Source of the DNA: Cypionkella sp.
Lineage (GTDB): Bacteria; Pseudomonadota; Alphaproteobacteria; Rhodobacterales; Rhodobacteraceae
Reading direction: 5' to 3'
Length of the DNA: 64,000 bases
NCBI RefSeq assembly: GCF_030652235.1
Contig: NZ_JAUSBA010000032.1
Coordinates: 32,862-96,861, forward strand
Within the stretch, counting starts at the first letter, position 1; every line of letters begins with the position of its first letter. Under the pieces are notes generated by a model, which saw only the letters and a program-made list of their open reading frames with translations, had not been told where the DNA came from and searched no databases. Positions 8,347 through 21,116 of this stretch are shown piece after piece. The position numbers and the translations under genes were made by a program.

Positions 8347-9473
8347 GCCTGTTCCTGATCGCAGGCGAACCCTCTGGTGATCGCCTTGGCGCGGCGCTGA
8401 TGGCAGGGCTGAAAACCCTGCACCCCGATGTACAATTCCAAGGCGTTGGCGGCCCGTTGATGCAGGCCGAAGGCCTTAACAGCCTGTTCCCGATGGAAGA
8501 ACTTTCGATCATGGGCATCGCGGAAGTGCTGCCGAAGTATTTCCACCTCAAACGCCGCATCCGTGAAACCGCCGCTGCCGCGTTGACCGCAAACCCGTCG
8601 GCGATGATCACCATAGACTCCCCCGACTTCTGCCTGCGCGTCGCAAAGATTGTCAAAGCCGCCAATCCGACCCTGCGCACCATCCACTACGTCGCGCCTT
8701 CGGTCTGGGCATGGCGCCCCGGTCGCGCCGCCAAAATGGCGAAAGTCATCGACCACGTCCTCGCTTTGCTGCCGTTCGAGCCGCCCTATATGACCGCCGC
8801 AGGCATGACCTGCGATTTCGTCGGTCACCCTGTCGTGTCCGAAGCCCTCGCCACGCCCACGGAGGCCGCCCAACTCGCAGGCCAAGGCCCATTGATCCTA
8901 ACCCTCCCCGGCTCGCGCAAAGGCGAAGTCACCCGTCTCGCCCCGGTGATCGGTGAAACTCTCGCCCTGATAAAAGCCCAACACCCCAACGCCCGCGTCG
9001 CCCTGCCCACCGTGCGCGGCGTCGAAGCTCTGGTGCGCAGCCTGACCGCCACATGGCCGATCCAACCTCAGATCATCACCGATCCCGCCCTGAAACGCGC
9101 CGCCTTCGCTGCGGCAGATGTGGCGATTGCCGCTTCTGGCACTGTGTCCTTGGAACTTGCGGCCAACAACTGCCCGATGGTGATCGCCTACGACATGCAC
9201 CCGCTCACGCTCTGGCTGATGCGCCGCGCCGCCCTGATTGACACTGTAACTTTGGTCAACCTCGTCTCAGAGACCCGCACCGTCCCCGAATTCATCGGCG
9301 AAAACTGCAAGCCTGCCCTGATCGCCCCGGCCCTAGTCAATCTTCTGGAAAACCCGCACAGCCAAGACGCCGCTATGCACCTCACCATGCAACGCTTGGG
9401 GCAGGGGTTCGAGCCCCCCGGCCTGCGCGCGGCAAAATCCGTCCTCGCCGCCCTGCCGGGCCAAATTCTCTAA
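8334..9473 (+). CDS. lpxB: Lipid-A-disaccharide synthase LpxB
   Basis: LpxB joins lipid X and UDP-diacylglucosamine to form the tetraacyl disaccharide of lipid A. It is a GT-B-fold enzyme bound to the inner membrane. The 379-aa product has the N-terminal signature LIAGEPSGDRLGAAL, the VAPSVWAWRPGRA segment, LTLPGSRKGEV, and the acceptor region AAADVAIAASGTVSLELA. The start lies inside the last codons of lpxI. It is the last gene of the operon. The 163-bp gap that follows carries a hairpin repeat, and the next gene (mnmA) converges. Confidence 0.96.
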   Translation: MGALSLFLIAGEPSGDRLGAALMAGLKTLHPDVQFQGVGGPLMQAEGLNSLFPMEELSIMGIAEVLPKYFHLKRRIRETAAAALTANPSAMITIDSPDFCLRVAKIVKAANPTLRTIHYVAPSVWAWRPGRAAKMAKVIDHVLALLPFEPPYMTAAGMTCDFVGHPVVSEALATPTEAAQLAGQGPLILTLPGSRKGEVTRLAPVIGETLALIKAQHPNARVALPTVRGVEALVRSLTATWPIQPQIITDPALKRAAFAAADVAIAASGTVSLELAANNCPMVIAYDMHPLTLWLMRRAALIDTVTLVNLVSETRTVPEFIGENCKPALIAPALVNLLENPHSQDAAMHLTMQRLGQGFEPPGLRAAKSVLAALPGQIL

Positions 9474-9478
9474 ACTTT

Positions 9479-9544
9479 AATTAAAATTTGCTTTCATCTT
9501 GGCGAAAATACTCCACGGGGGGCCGGGGGTGTGAAACCCCCGGC
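9479..9544. repeat. Dispersed composite palindrome, copy A (half copy with own hairpin)
   Basis: The element has the head TTTCATCTTGGCGAAAATAC, shared exactly with the copy at 28079. A perfect hairpin follows with 9-base arms GCCGGGGGT / ACCCCCGGC (9522-9530 and 9536-9544). The AATTAAAATTTGC just before the head also recurs near 28020. It lies between the ends of lpxB and mnmA, where a two-way transcription stop would be useful, but no strong T-run follows. Confidence 0.7.
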
Positions 9545-9636
9545 TAAGGCCAGCCCCTTGCGCTACACATTCCATTAACCAAGAACCCATCTCGCCGAAA
9601 TAACCCAATATTATCAATGGTCCCGAGTTGGGACCC

Positions 9637-10773
9637 TCACCGCCCGCGCCAAATCCAGCCGCCGCCAAACACCCGGCTGCCCTCCAGCGCATAGAACACA
9701 CAAGCCTGCCCCGGCGACACCCCATCCTCTGGATCGAGCAATTCCACCATTGCCTCGGTCGCGGAAATAGGCCGCACCACCGCAGGCCGCGGTGGCCGTG
9801 TCGAGCGCACCTTCACATTCAAATGCCACTCCGCACGGCTTTCAAACGCCTCATCGCCCAACCAGTTGATCTCGCGCAGCGGTATCACCCGCGTCGACAA
9901 AGCCTCCTTCGGCCCAACGATCACCTGCCGCAAAGCCGGATCCAGCTTCACCACATAAAGCGGATCACCCAACCCCCCGATCCCCAGCCCCTTGCGCTGC
10001 CCGATCGTGTAATGAATGACCCCGCGATGCTGCCCCAGCACCCGCCCCGCCTGATCGACAATATCCCCCGGATCCGCCGAACCGGGGCGCAGCTTCTCAA
10101 TCACCGCCGCATAATCGCCGTTCGGCACGAAGCAAATATCCTGACTGTCCGGCTTATCCGCCACCGACAGCCCATATTTTGCCGCCAATGCCCGCGTTTC
10201 CGCCTTCGACCCGAGATGCCCCAAAGGAAACCGCAGGTAATCCAACTGCTCCGCCGTGGTTGAGAACAGGAAATAACTCTGATCGCGGTTCGCATCTGTC
10301 GCCATATGCAGTTCTGGCCCATCGCCAACTTTGCGCTGAATATAATGCCCCGTCGCCATGCAATCGGCGTTCAAATCCTTCGCGGTCGCCAGCAAATCCT
10401 TAAACTTCACCCGCTCGTTGCAGCGAATACACGGCACCGGAGTAGCCCCCGCCAGATAGGCGTCGGCAAATTCCTCAATCACCGCCTCGCGAAAGGTGTT
10501 CTCATAATCCAGAACGTAATGCGGGAACCCCATAAGTTCCGCCACTCGCGCCGCGTCATGGATATCGCGCCCGGCACAGCACGCGCCCTTTTTCGCCAGT
10601 GCCGCGCCATGATCATACAGCTGCAAGGTGACGCCGACCACGTCATAGCCTTCTTCGGCCAGTTGTGCTGCCACGACCGAGCTGTCAACGCCGCCCGACA
10701 TGGCAACGACGACGCGGGTCTCTGCGGGGGGCTTGGCGAAACCAAGCGAGTTCAACGGCTGATCAAACATCAT
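9637..10773 (-). CDS. mnmA: tRNA-specific 2-thiouridylase MnmA
   Basis: MnmA adds sulfur to uridine 34 of tRNAs for Glu, Gln and Lys. Motifs seen: the ATP-pyrophosphatase P-loop [31 protein letters not shown], the substrate-positioning [12 protein letters not shown], and the second catalytic cysteine in [13 protein letters not shown]. The track begins at a TTG at 10842. I prefer the ATG pair at 10773/10770, just before [13 protein letters not shown], which as I recall is where close homologues begin, though no strong ribosome site settles it. The gene runs opposite to the lpx operon and stands alone. Confidence 0.95.
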   Translation of the reverse strand: MMFDQPLNSLGFAKPPAETRVVVAMSGGVDSSVVAAQLAEEGYDVVGVTLQLYDHGAALAKKGACCAGRDIHDAARVAELMGFPHYVLDYENTFREAVIEEFADAYLAGATPVPCIRCNERVKFKDLLATAKDLNADCMATGHYIQRKVGDGPELHMATDANRDQSYFLFSTTAEQLDYLRFPLGHLGSKAETRALAAKYGLSVADKPDSQDICFVPNGDYAAVIEKLRPGSADPGDIVDQAGRVLGQHRGVIHYTIGQRKGLGIGGLGDPLYVVKLDPALRQVIVGPKEALSTRVIPLREINWLGDEAFESRAEWHLNVKVRSTRPPRPAVVRPISATEAMVELLDPEDGVSPGQACVFYALEGSRVFGGGWIWRGR

Positions 10774-10908
10774 AAAATCCGGGGAGTAGGGCGGCATTGA
10801 AGCCATTCGGTCACAATATAAGAAAATGCCACCTACTCTCAACCCCCGGCTTTACGCTTGTTTAAGCCCGTTCCGCCAAACTGCCCCGGCATGAACGAGG
10901 AAGCCAAG

Positions 10909-11187
10909 ATGTATCTCAAGAAAGTTGATGGCCCCCGGCAGGTCACTCTGCCCGATGGCAGCATCCTGACGCGCGCCGATTTACCACCTGCCGATACCCA
11001 ACGTTGGGTGGCCAGTCGCAAGGCTGTGGTGGTCAAAGCCGTGATTTATGGCCTGATCACCGAGGCGGAGGCGTTGGAACGCTATGCTTTGTCAGAGGAA
11101 GAATTCGTGCTCTGGCGGCAAGCGGTTGAAACCCATGGCGAAAAAGCCCTGCGCGTCACAACACTTCAAAAGTACCGACAACTTTAG
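10909..11187 (+). CDS. sciP: CtrA inhibitor SciP (DUF1153 family)
   Basis: SciP is a small DNA-binding protein known in Caulobacter to bind near CtrA and block its recruitment of RNA polymerase. The 92-aa product (MYLKKVDGPRQVTLPDG) contains the conserved RWVASRKAVVVKAV and ends RVTTLQKYRQL, matching the family in length and ends. The track starts at a TTG (10858). I chose ATG 10909, which has GAGGA eight bases upstream. It lies directly before ctrA on the same strand, so inhibitor and target regulator are neighbours. Confidence 0.92.
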   Translation: MYLKKVDGPRQVTLPDGSILTRADLPPADTQRWVASRKAVVVKAVIYGLITEAEALERYALSEEEFVLWRQAVETHGEKALRVTTLQKYRQL

Positions 11188-11198
11188 ATTGTTTTTGG

Positions 11199-11233
11199 GA
11201 TTCATACGGTCACAGTAACGTGTAGTTAACCAT
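11199..11233 (+). promoter_or_regulatory. ctrA upstream region: GANTC site and CtrA-type box
   Basis: A GATTC (11199-11203) fits the GANTC sequence methylated by CcrM. Eleven bases on is GTAACGTGTAGTTAACCAT (11215-11233), a TTAA-N7-TTAA type CtrA box with one mismatch and a perfect TTAACCAT half. The pair resembles the Caulobacter ctrA promoter layout, where methylation and CtrA feedback both act. Function here is inferred. Confidence 0.55.
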
Positions 11234-11282
11234 TGCCAGCCAAAGTCATTCACGAACAAGACCCTGTGACCGGAGCCTCAGA

Positions 11283-11993
11283 ATGCGAATCTTACTGGTT
11301 GAAGACGATCCCACCACATCCCGTAGTATAGAATTGATGCTGACCCACGCGAACTTGAATGTTTATTGCACCGATTTGGGTGAAGATGGCATCGATTTGG
11401 CGAAACTTTATGACTACGATCTGATTCTTCTGGATCTTAACCTGCCCGATATGTCCGGGCATGAGGTGCTGCGGCAGTTGCGCCTTGCGCGGATCGAGAC
11501 GCCGATTTTGATTCTCTCGGGGTCTGATGATACCGAGAACAAGATCAAAGGCTTTGGGTTTGGCGCCGATGATTACCTCACCAAGCCGTTCCATCGTGAA
11601 GAATTGGTGGCGCGCATTCATGCGATCATCCGGCGCTCCAAGGGCCACAGCCAGTCGGTGATCAAGACCGGGCGGGTCAATGTCAATCTGGATGCCAAGA
11701 CGGTGGATGTCGAAGGCGCGACGGTGCATCTGACCGGCAAAGAATATCAGATGTTGGAATTGCTGTCCCTGCGCAAAGGCACCACGCTGACCAAAGAGAT
11801 GTTCCTGAACCATCTTTATGGCGGCATGGATGAGCCCGAGCTGAAGATCATCGACGTATTCATCTGCAAGCTGCGCAAAAAGCTGGCAGAGGCGACGGGC
11901 GGCACCAATTACATCGAAACCGTCTGGGGCCGTGGCTATGTGCTGCGCGATCCAAGCCCGGCTTTGGCCCCGCGGTTGGTCGCCAGCGCTTGA
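11283..11993 (+). CDS. ctrA: Cell-cycle response regulator CtrA
   Basis: CtrA is an OmpR/PhoB-type response regulator. In Rhodobacterales it controls motility, gene transfer agents and related traits rather than strict viability (family knowledge). The receiver domain (residues 1-118) shows [15 protein letters not shown], the phospho-acceptor Asp in [13 protein letters not shown], and the KPF lysine. The winged-helix domain ends in [13 protein letters not shown]. The 236-aa length and [17 protein letters not shown] are diagnostic. GGAG precedes the ATG. SciP lies upstream, and CtrA/CcrM-type sites fill the gap. Confidence 0.97.
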   Translation: MRILLVEDDPTTSRSIELMLTHANLNVYCTDLGEDGIDLAKLYDYDLILLDLNLPDMSGHEVLRQLRLARIETPILILSGSDDTENKIKGFGFGADDYLTKPFHREELVARIHAIIRRSKGHSQSVIKTGRVNVNLDAKTVDVEGATVHLTGKEYQMLELLSLRKGTTLTKEMFLNHLYGGMDEPELKIIDVFICKLRKKLAEATGGTNYIETVWGRGYVLRDPSPALAPRLVASA

Positions 11994-16261
<4,268 letters not shown>

Positions 16262-16316
16262 AACCTCACAATCTTGTGTCTGGGGATTGGGAACCAAAGC
16301 GTTCTGCATGGGTTGT

Positions 16317-16378
16317 GTTCTCATAAGTTCACAAATGTTCTTACAAAGTTCTTTACATGCGGTTAAGAACATGAGAAC
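16317..16378 (+). promoter_or_regulatory. Cluster of GTTC/GAAC half-sites including a LexA-type box
   Basis: GTTC occurs at 16317, 16327, 16337 and 16348 (one more at 16301), and GAAC at 16367 and 16375. The pair 16337/16348 is a perfect GTTC-N7-GTTC (GTTCTTACAAAGTTC), the LexA box of Alphaproteobacteria such as Rhodobacter. It overlaps a possible -35 (TTACAA) with TAAGAA 17 bases on. The outer TGTTCTCAT and ATGAGAACA form a perfect 9-base inverted repeat. SOS control of the following small gene is inferred. Confidence 0.6.
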
Positions 16379-16407
16379 AATATGGCAACAACCAAACGGA
16401 GGTCGCA

Positions 16408-16530
16408 ATGTTCACCGAGATTATCGAAATCCTGAAACGGTCCAACTCCAGCCTTATGGCCGAAGCTGTTGGAGTTGTTTCGCTGTTTGCGCTGCTTTTC
16501 GCCGGATTGGGCATGTCTGGTACGCTTTGA
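16408..16530 (+). CDS. 40-aa single-helix membrane protein, possibly SOS-controlled
   Basis: This gene is too short for the track. ATG to TGA gives 40 residues, starting MFTEIIEILKRSN. A hydrophobic helix (VGVVSLFALLFAGLGMSG) runs to near the C-terminus. The ribosome site is strong (CGGAGG, six bases before ATG), and an intrinsic terminator follows, so promoter, gene and terminator form a complete unit. I recognise no named family. Its size, single helix and LexA-type upstream region recall Caulobacter SidA, an SOS-induced division inhibitor of 29 aa. No sequence similarity to SidA is claimed, so a shared role is only a hypothesis. Confidence 0.7.
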   Translation: MFTEIIEILKRSNSSLMAEAVGVVSLFALLFAGLGMSGTL

Positions 16531-16632
16531 AGGTTCTGCCTGCGGTCTTGTCGAACCGGGCCTGCGCATCTGTCCCCACGTGATGCGCCGCGTGGCTGCC
16601 CAGCCACTGCCTTGGTGAAAGAACGCCACTTT

Positions 16633-16668
16633 CCGCCGCCATCCGATTGGATGTGCGGCGGTTTTTTT
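16633..16668 (+). terminator. Intrinsic terminator after the 40-aa gene
   Basis: CCGCCGC ... GCGGCGG arms, with CATCC/GGATG inside, are followed at once by TTTTTTT on the plus strand. The minus-strand side lacks a T-run, so the stop serves the rightward unit. The T-run overlaps the stop codon of the convergent Fe-S scaffold gene. Confidence 0.85.
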
Positions 16669-17131
16669 ATGCGGCCTCTGCTTGCGCGGCAGCCTCGCAG
16701 GCGGCGTCCAGCGCCAAAAGAATAGAGGCGTGGCGATTCTTATACGCGCGCGCTGGGATTAATACTTCGTAACCTTGAAACGGGGCTGCGGGCACCGCGC
16801 CATTGTCTTTCAACATGGCGCGCAGCATCTCGCGCGCGGCCTCCAGTTCTGCAAGGCTTCGGCCCAGAATCACCTCACCCAAGATCGCCGCCGAGGCCTG
16901 ACCCAGCGCACAGGCTTTCACATCCTGCCCGAAATCGACAACACGGCCGTCTTTCATCACCACATCGACAGTCACCATTGATCCGCACAGCGGCGAACGC
17001 TTGCGCGCAGTCCCGGTTGGCGCGGGCAGGCGGCCCAGATGCGCAATATCGGCGGCCAGCGCCAAAATCCGCCCTGAATAGAGTGTGACAAGATCGCTGT
17101 CGCTGGATCTGACGAGATCACTATCGCTCAT
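16667..17131 (-). CDS. Iron-sulfur cluster assembly scaffold protein (IscU/NifU-like)
   Basis: This is a scaffold of the IscU/SufU superfamily on which Fe-S clusters are built. Seen in the 154-aa product: SPLCGSMVTVDVVMKDG with the first cluster cysteine, then DVKACALGQASAAILGEVILG with the second. The usual third cysteine near the C-terminus is not visible as a C-x-L motif, which suggests a divergent subfamily. The start MSDSDLVRSS at 17131 has a GGGGAAG ribosome site. It is divergent from hisI. A precise role is not known to me. Confidence 0.8.
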   Translation of the reverse strand: MSDSDLVRSSDSDLVTLYSGRILALAADIAHLGRLPAPTGTARKRSPLCGSMVTVDVVMKDGRVVDFGQDVKACALGQASAAILGEVILGRSLAELEAAREMLRAMLKDNGAVPAAPFQGYEVLIPARAYKNRHASILLALDAACEAAAQAEAA

Positions 17132-17192
17132 GGCTTCCCCTTTTCTAACCCGCAAGATAAGCCGATAGAACGCCTTCGCCAAGGAGAAGCCG

Positions 17193-17549
17193 ATGCAATT
17201 CGACCCCACAACGCTGACTTATGACGCCAACGGCCTGATTCCCTGCATTGCACAGGATCACGCTTCGGGTGAGGTGCTGATGATGGCCTGGATGAGCGCG
17301 GAATCGCTGGCGCGCACGCTGGAATCCGGGGCGATGACCTATTGGTCGCGTTCGCGGGCCAAGTTTTGGGCCAAGGGTGAAACCTCGGGCCATGTGCAGC
17401 GTTTGGTCGAACTGCGGGTTGATTGCGACCGCGATTGTCTGCTGGCACTGGTGACGCAAGTGGGTCCGGCCTGCCACACCAATCGGCGCAGTTGCTTTTA
17501 CACCGCGGTGCGGGACGGCGGCGAGGTGGTGATTTCCGAACCTTTATAG
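17193..17549 (+). CDS. hisI: Phosphoribosyl-AMP cyclohydrolase
   Basis: HisI opens the adenine ring of phosphoribosyl-AMP, the third step of histidine synthesis. The 118-aa product is the stand-alone form, not fused to HisE. It has the active-site stretch MMAWMSAESL, the SRSRAKFWAKGETSGH motif, and the zinc-binding residues in VDCDRDCLLALV and ACHTNRRSCFY. AAGGAG lies upstream of ATG. Its last six bases overlap the 3' end of the convergent gluQ gene. Confidence 0.96.
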   Translation: MQFDPTTLTYDANGLIPCIAQDHASGEVLMMAWMSAESLARTLESGAMTYWSRSRAKFWAKGETSGHVQRLVELRVDCDRDCLLALVTQVGPACHTNRRSCFYTAVRDGGEVVISEPL

Positions 17550-18467
17550 CCCAACCATACGGCGAATATCGGCGGGCGTCGCGCCTTCGGCACGGTATTT
17601 CGACAAAGCTCGGGCATCGTCGCGCTTGGCCAGCCGCTTGCCGTGATCGTCGCGGATCAGGCGATGATGGTGGTAGATTGGCGTAGGCAGACCCAGAAGC
17701 CGTTGTAAAAATACGTGAATTCGTGTGGCTTCCGATAGGTCGGCGCCGCGCACCACATGAGTCATGCCTTGTGCAGCATCATCCAGCACCACCGACAGGT
17801 GATAAGACGTGCCCATATCGCGGCGCGCGATGACGAAATCACCAACCTCTGTCTGCATATCCTCGGGCGAAAACGCGATAAGCCCGGATTGGCCGTTCGG
17901 ACCAATCCCGGTTTCGCGATAGGATGTCTGCCAATGCCCACCGCCATGCGCATTGTCGATCCTATGTTCAAAAACCAGATTAGCCGCGATGCAGCCCAAA
18001 TCGAGCCGAAGATTGGCGTCATTGGGCCTCGGATAGGTTTCGGGAAAGCTCCGCTCGAAAGCCATTTCGCTGCGGCATGTGCCGGGGTAGATTATGCCAT
18101 CTGGGCCAACAGGAACTTCAGCGCCTTCTTGCGGTGCGGAAAGTGCTGTTTCGATATCGCGACGTGTGCAGCGACAGGGATAGATCAGCCCGCGCAGCCA
18201 AAGACCATCAAGCGCCTTTCTATAGTCAACAAGCCGATCTGACTGGCGCTGCGGCGCCTCGTCCCACCAGATGCCAAGCCATTGCAAATCCTCATAAATT
18301 TGGATTTCCCATTCTGGCTTGCTGCGGCTGCGATCAATATCCTCAATCCGCAACAGAAATTTCCCACCCTCGGCAACTGCCATGTCATGCGCCAACATCG
18401 CCGAATAGGCATGACCCAGATGTAGGGGGCCAGTGGGTGAGGGCGCAAAGCGGGTTACGAAAGCCAT
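17544..18467 (-). CDS. gluQ: Glutamyl-Q tRNA(Asp) synthetase
   Basis: GluQRS is a truncated glutamyl-tRNA synthetase paralogue that attaches glutamate to queuosine at position 34 of tRNA-Asp. The 307-aa product has the class I HIGH-type motif in [17 protein letters not shown], zinc cysteines around [11 protein letters not shown] and CRSEM, and the KMSKS-type [10 protein letters not shown]. The anticodon-binding domain of GluRS is missing, which explains the short length. Its start overlaps the end of trmFO by 13 bases, so two tRNA-modification genes are co-transcribed. Confidence 0.93.
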   Translation of the reverse strand: MAFVTRFAPSPTGPLHLGHAYSAMLAHDMAVAEGGKFLLRIEDIDRSRSKPEWEIQIYEDLQWLGIWWDEAPQRQSDRLVDYRKALDGLWLRGLIYPCRCTRRDIETALSAPQEGAEVPVGPDGIIYPGTCRSEMAFERSFPETYPRPNDANLRLDLGCIAANLVFEHRIDNAHGGGHWQTSYRETGIGPNGQSGLIAFSPEDMQTEVGDFVIARRDMGTSYHLSVVLDDAAQGMTHVVRGADLSEATRIHVFLQRLLGLPTPIYHHHRLIRDDHGKRLAKRDDARALSKYRAEGATPADIRRMVGL

Positions 18468-19783
18468 TCCGTGAACGATTCTTTTGCGCGGTCGGTATAG
18501 GCTTTGTAGCGGTCTTTGCGCCCTTTGCGGCCACCGCGGGCATCGATCGGGGGAAACAGCCCGAAGTTGACGTTCATCGGCTGGAAGGTTTTCGCGTCGG
18601 CCCCGCCAGTGATGTGGGTGATCAGCGCGCCCATCGCAGTATCTGGCGGCGGCGGCGGCAATAGGCGGCCTTGCAATTCTGCGGCGGCCATCCGGCCCGC
18701 CAGCAACCCCATCGCCGAGGATTCGACATAGCCTTCCACCCCGGTAATCTGCCCGGCAAAGCGGATATTGGGCCGTGATTTAAGCCGCATTTGATCATCC
18801 AGCAAGGTGGGTGAGTTGATGAAGGTATTGCGGTGGATGCCGCCCAACCGGGCAAAGCTGGCGTCGTGCAGCGCGGGAATCATTTTGAAAACAGCGGTTT
18901 GCGCGCCGTGTTTCATCTTGGTCTGAAAACCGACGATGTTGTAAAGCGTGCCCAATTTGTTGTCGCGGCGCAGTTGCACCACGGCATAGGGCTTCATCGG
19001 ATTGTGCGGGTTGGTCAGCCCCACCGGCTTCATCGGACCAAAGCGCAACGTCTCGCGTCCGCGTTCCGCCATCACCTCAATCGGCAAACATCCGTCGAAG
19101 TAGCCTGCAGTTTCGCCCTCATGAAACTCGGTTTTCTCGGCCGCCAGCAGGGCGTCGATGAAGGCGTAGTATTCGTCCTTGGTCATCGGGCAATTCATAT
19201 AGGCGGTCTGTTCTTCCACCGTCTCGCCCTTATCGTAGCGGCTTTGCATCCAGGCCAGCGACATATCCACCGATTCCGCATAGACAATCGGCGCAATCGC
19301 GTCGAAAAACGCCAAAGCATCGGCCCCGGTCGCGGCACGGATGCTTTGCGCTAGTGCGCCCGAGGTCAAAGGCCCGGTGGCGATGATCCAACTGCCTTGA
19401 TCTGGCAGTTCGGTCACTTCCTCAAACGACGAGGAAATCAGCGGATGCGCGTTCAGCTTTGCTGTCACAGCCTCGGCAAACGGGTCACGGTCCACCGCCA
19501 GCGCGCCGCCTGCGGGCAAACGATGCGTCTCGGCCATCGCCATGATCAACCCATTGGCCGCCCGCATTTCCCAATGCAAAAGCCCCACAGCGTTGCGTTC
19601 ATCATCATCTGAGCGGAACGAATTTGAGCAGACCATTTCGGCAAAATTACCGGTCCTGTGCGCGAAAGTGCCCACCTGAGGCCGCATCTCGTGGATCACC
19701 ACGCGCACGCCTTGCTCTGCCGCTTGCCAAGCTGCTTCTGATCCGGCCATGCCGCCGCCGATGATGTGCAATTCTTGTGTCAT
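18455..19783 (-). CDS. trmFO: Methylenetetrahydrofolate--tRNA-(uracil-54-C5)-methyltransferase TrmFO
   Basis: TrmFO is a folate- and FAD-dependent enzyme that makes m5U54 in tRNA. Seen: the FAD-binding N-terminus [16 protein letters not shown], the family block [36 protein letters not shown], and the C-terminal [11 protein letters not shown]. The track starts at 19804, but the family start [10 protein letters not shown] is at 19783. It is followed directly by gluQ. Confidence 0.96.
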   Translation of the reverse strand: MTQELHIIGGGMAGSEAAWQAAEQGVRVVIHEMRPQVGTFAHRTGNFAEMVCSNSFRSDDDERNAVGLLHWEMRAANGLIMAMAETHRLPAGGALAVDRDPFAEAVTAKLNAHPLISSSFEEVTELPDQGSWIIATGPLTSGALAQSIRAATGADALAFFDAIAPIVYAESVDMSLAWMQSRYDKGETVEEQTAYMNCPMTKDEYYAFIDALLAAEKTEFHEGETAGYFDGCLPIEVMAERGRETLRFGPMKPVGLTNPHNPMKPYAVVQLRRDNKLGTLYNIVGFQTKMKHGAQTAVFKMIPALHDASFARLGGIHRNTFINSPTLLDDQMRLKSRPNIRFAGQITGVEGYVESSAMGLLAGRMAAAELQGRLLPPPPPDTAMGALITHITGGADAKTFQPMNVNFGLFPPIDARGGRKGRKDRYKAYTDRAKESFTEWLS

Positions 19784-19825
19784 AGCCGCGATGTAGCCCT
19801 GCATGCCGCCCAGATCAAGGTGGCA

Positions 19826-20176
19826 CTAGATCAAGGCGATGCGTTCGCGTTGCGCTGCATCGGGGAAACGGCGATAGAGCCCAACCTCAATCTGCGCGAT
19901 CATCTGATGCATGTGGTCATATCGTCGCTCGGCGGCCTCATCCGGGGTGGAAAGCGCTGCGAACGCCGCATCAAGGTCGGCCAAGCCTCCGACGTCAATT
20001 TCCAGCAGAAAATCGGTATGCGTGCCAGAGGCCAGCCTGAATTTGCGCCGCAACAACCGCCAATCCAGGATCAGCCCTTGGGTTTTCAGATAGCTCATCC
20101 AAGCCGCAACCGCCGCCGCAAAGGCCAAAGCGCGGGCACCGTCTTTCAGCTCGATCATGCAGTGATAGATGTTCAT
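19826..20176 (-). CDS. DUF6614 family protein
   Basis: This is a 116-aa soluble protein beginning MNIYHCMIELKDGARALAFA and containing WMSYLKTQGLILDWRLLRRK. It matches my recollection of a family largely confined to Rhodobacteraceae (DUF6614). No catalytic motif is visible. GGAGGCGGC before the ATG at 20176 supports this start over the one in the track (20194). It lies just before trmFO with a 42-base gap, so it may share a transcript, but nothing links the functions. Confidence 0.75.
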   Translation of the reverse strand: MNIYHCMIELKDGARALAFAAAVAAWMSYLKTQGLILDWRLLRRKFRLASGTHTDFLLEIDVGGLADLDAAFAALSTPDEAAERRYDHMHQMIAQIEVGLYRRFPDAAQRERIALI

Positions 20177-20233
20177 GCCGCCTCCTGTCCGCATCAGGAA
20201 AGCAGCAATTTGTTGCCAAGCCGTTAAGCGGGC

Positions 20234-20263
20234 ATAAAAAAGGACCGAGGTTTCCCCCGGCCC
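20234..20263 (-). terminator. Intrinsic terminator after the DoxX gene
   Basis: Read on the minus strand, GGGCCGGGG pairs with CCTCGGTCC (nine pairs, two of them G-U) around a GAAA loop, and TTTTTT follows. It lies about 20 bases beyond the doxX-family stop and should end that transcript before the DUF6614 gene. Confidence 0.75.
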
Positions 20264-20284
20264 ATCCGCAAACTTTCGTTCAAT

Positions 20285-20659
20285 TCAGCGCTTGTCGACA
20301 GCCACAGCACCCGCGCCATGCGCGAACAGCATCAGGAAACCGCCTGCAATCGCCAAGTTCTTCAGGAAATTGGTCATTTGCGCCGGATCGGACGGATTGT
20401 GATACAGCACAGCCGCGACGATGCAGAATCCAGCGCCCAGCAGTGCCATAATCCGGGTCTGGAAGCCGAGAAGTATCGACGCACCCAAGGCCAACTCGAA
20501 AATAATCGCGGGCCAAGCCAACATCGGCGGCAGACCAGCCGAGGCCATATAGCCCGCAAAACCAGCAACGTCGCTCAGTTTGCCAAAGCCTGCGATCAAA
20601 AACAGCGCGGCGATGAAGATGCGCGCAACCAGCGGGGCGTAGGGAGAGAGTTTATCCAT
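20285..20659 (-). CDS. DoxX family membrane protein
   Basis: This is a 124-aa inner-membrane protein with four predicted helices. It shows the family pattern RIFIAALFLIAGFGKLSDV at the first helix, then LALGASILLGFQTR, and a polar NPSDPAQMTNFLKNLAIAGG segment before the last helix. DoxX/YqjF proteins are linked to redox and thiol stress in other bacteria, but the reaction is not established. I start it at MDKLSPYAPL (20659), where the conserved region begins, rather than at 20713. It stands alone with its own terminator. Confidence 0.85.
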   Translation of the reverse strand: MDKLSPYAPLVARIFIAALFLIAGFGKLSDVAGFAGYMASAGLPPMLAWPAIIFELALGASILLGFQTRIMALLGAGFCIVAAVLYHNPSDPAQMTNFLKNLAIAGGFLMLFAHGAGAVAVDKR

Positions 20660-20795
20660 GATTGATCTTGATATCCGTTTGCTACGGCCAAGCCCGATAT
20701 TGGGTTTCGGCATCTGAACGGGTTTAACCTGCGGCAGTTTTGCATGAAATAGGTGTCAGCGCGCGCGTGATCTGCGGGGATGCACAGAAAACCGA

Positions 20796-21116
20796 TCAGT
20801 TTTTGGGGCGCGCCCACAGCTTTAGACGATGCTGTTGCGCAAATGCCTCAGGATTGTCGCCCAAATCATATCCCAGACTTGCGGCTTTCTCAAAAAACCC
20901 CGGTGCAGGTAGACCCTGCGCCAACCGCCCCGCGCACAAAGCCGCACGCAAAGGTTTACCCGCTGCGGCATCTGTTTCCATCAGGGTTTCAAGCGCTTGC
21001 GTCAGTTTCGCAATCGCACCGGGGCCGGGAATCGCCAGATCGCGCGCGAGTTGGCCGTAGGTGGTGGTCTGTTGAAGCGCGGCCAGTTCAGCCAGCCGCG
21101 CCTCAAGATTATTCAT
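20796..21116 (-). CDS. Uncharacterised protein co-translated with gyrA
   Basis: The product is 106 residues from [14 protein letters not shown]. It contains TTYGQLARDLAIPGPGAIAK followed by helical Ala-rich sequence, and PAPGFFEKAASLGYDLGDN near the end. The YGxLARxL stretch recalls alkyltransferase-like domains, but the PCHR catalytic motif is absent and I do not assign a function. Its ATG overlaps the gyrA stop by eight bases, so it is read from the gyrA message. That coupling and normal codon use argue for a real gene. Confidence 0.65.
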   Translation of the reverse strand: MNNLEARLAELAALQQTTTYGQLARDLAIPGPGAIAKLTQALETLMETDAAAGKPLRAALCAGRLAQGLPAPGFFEKAASLGYDLGDNPEAFAQQHRLKLWARPKN

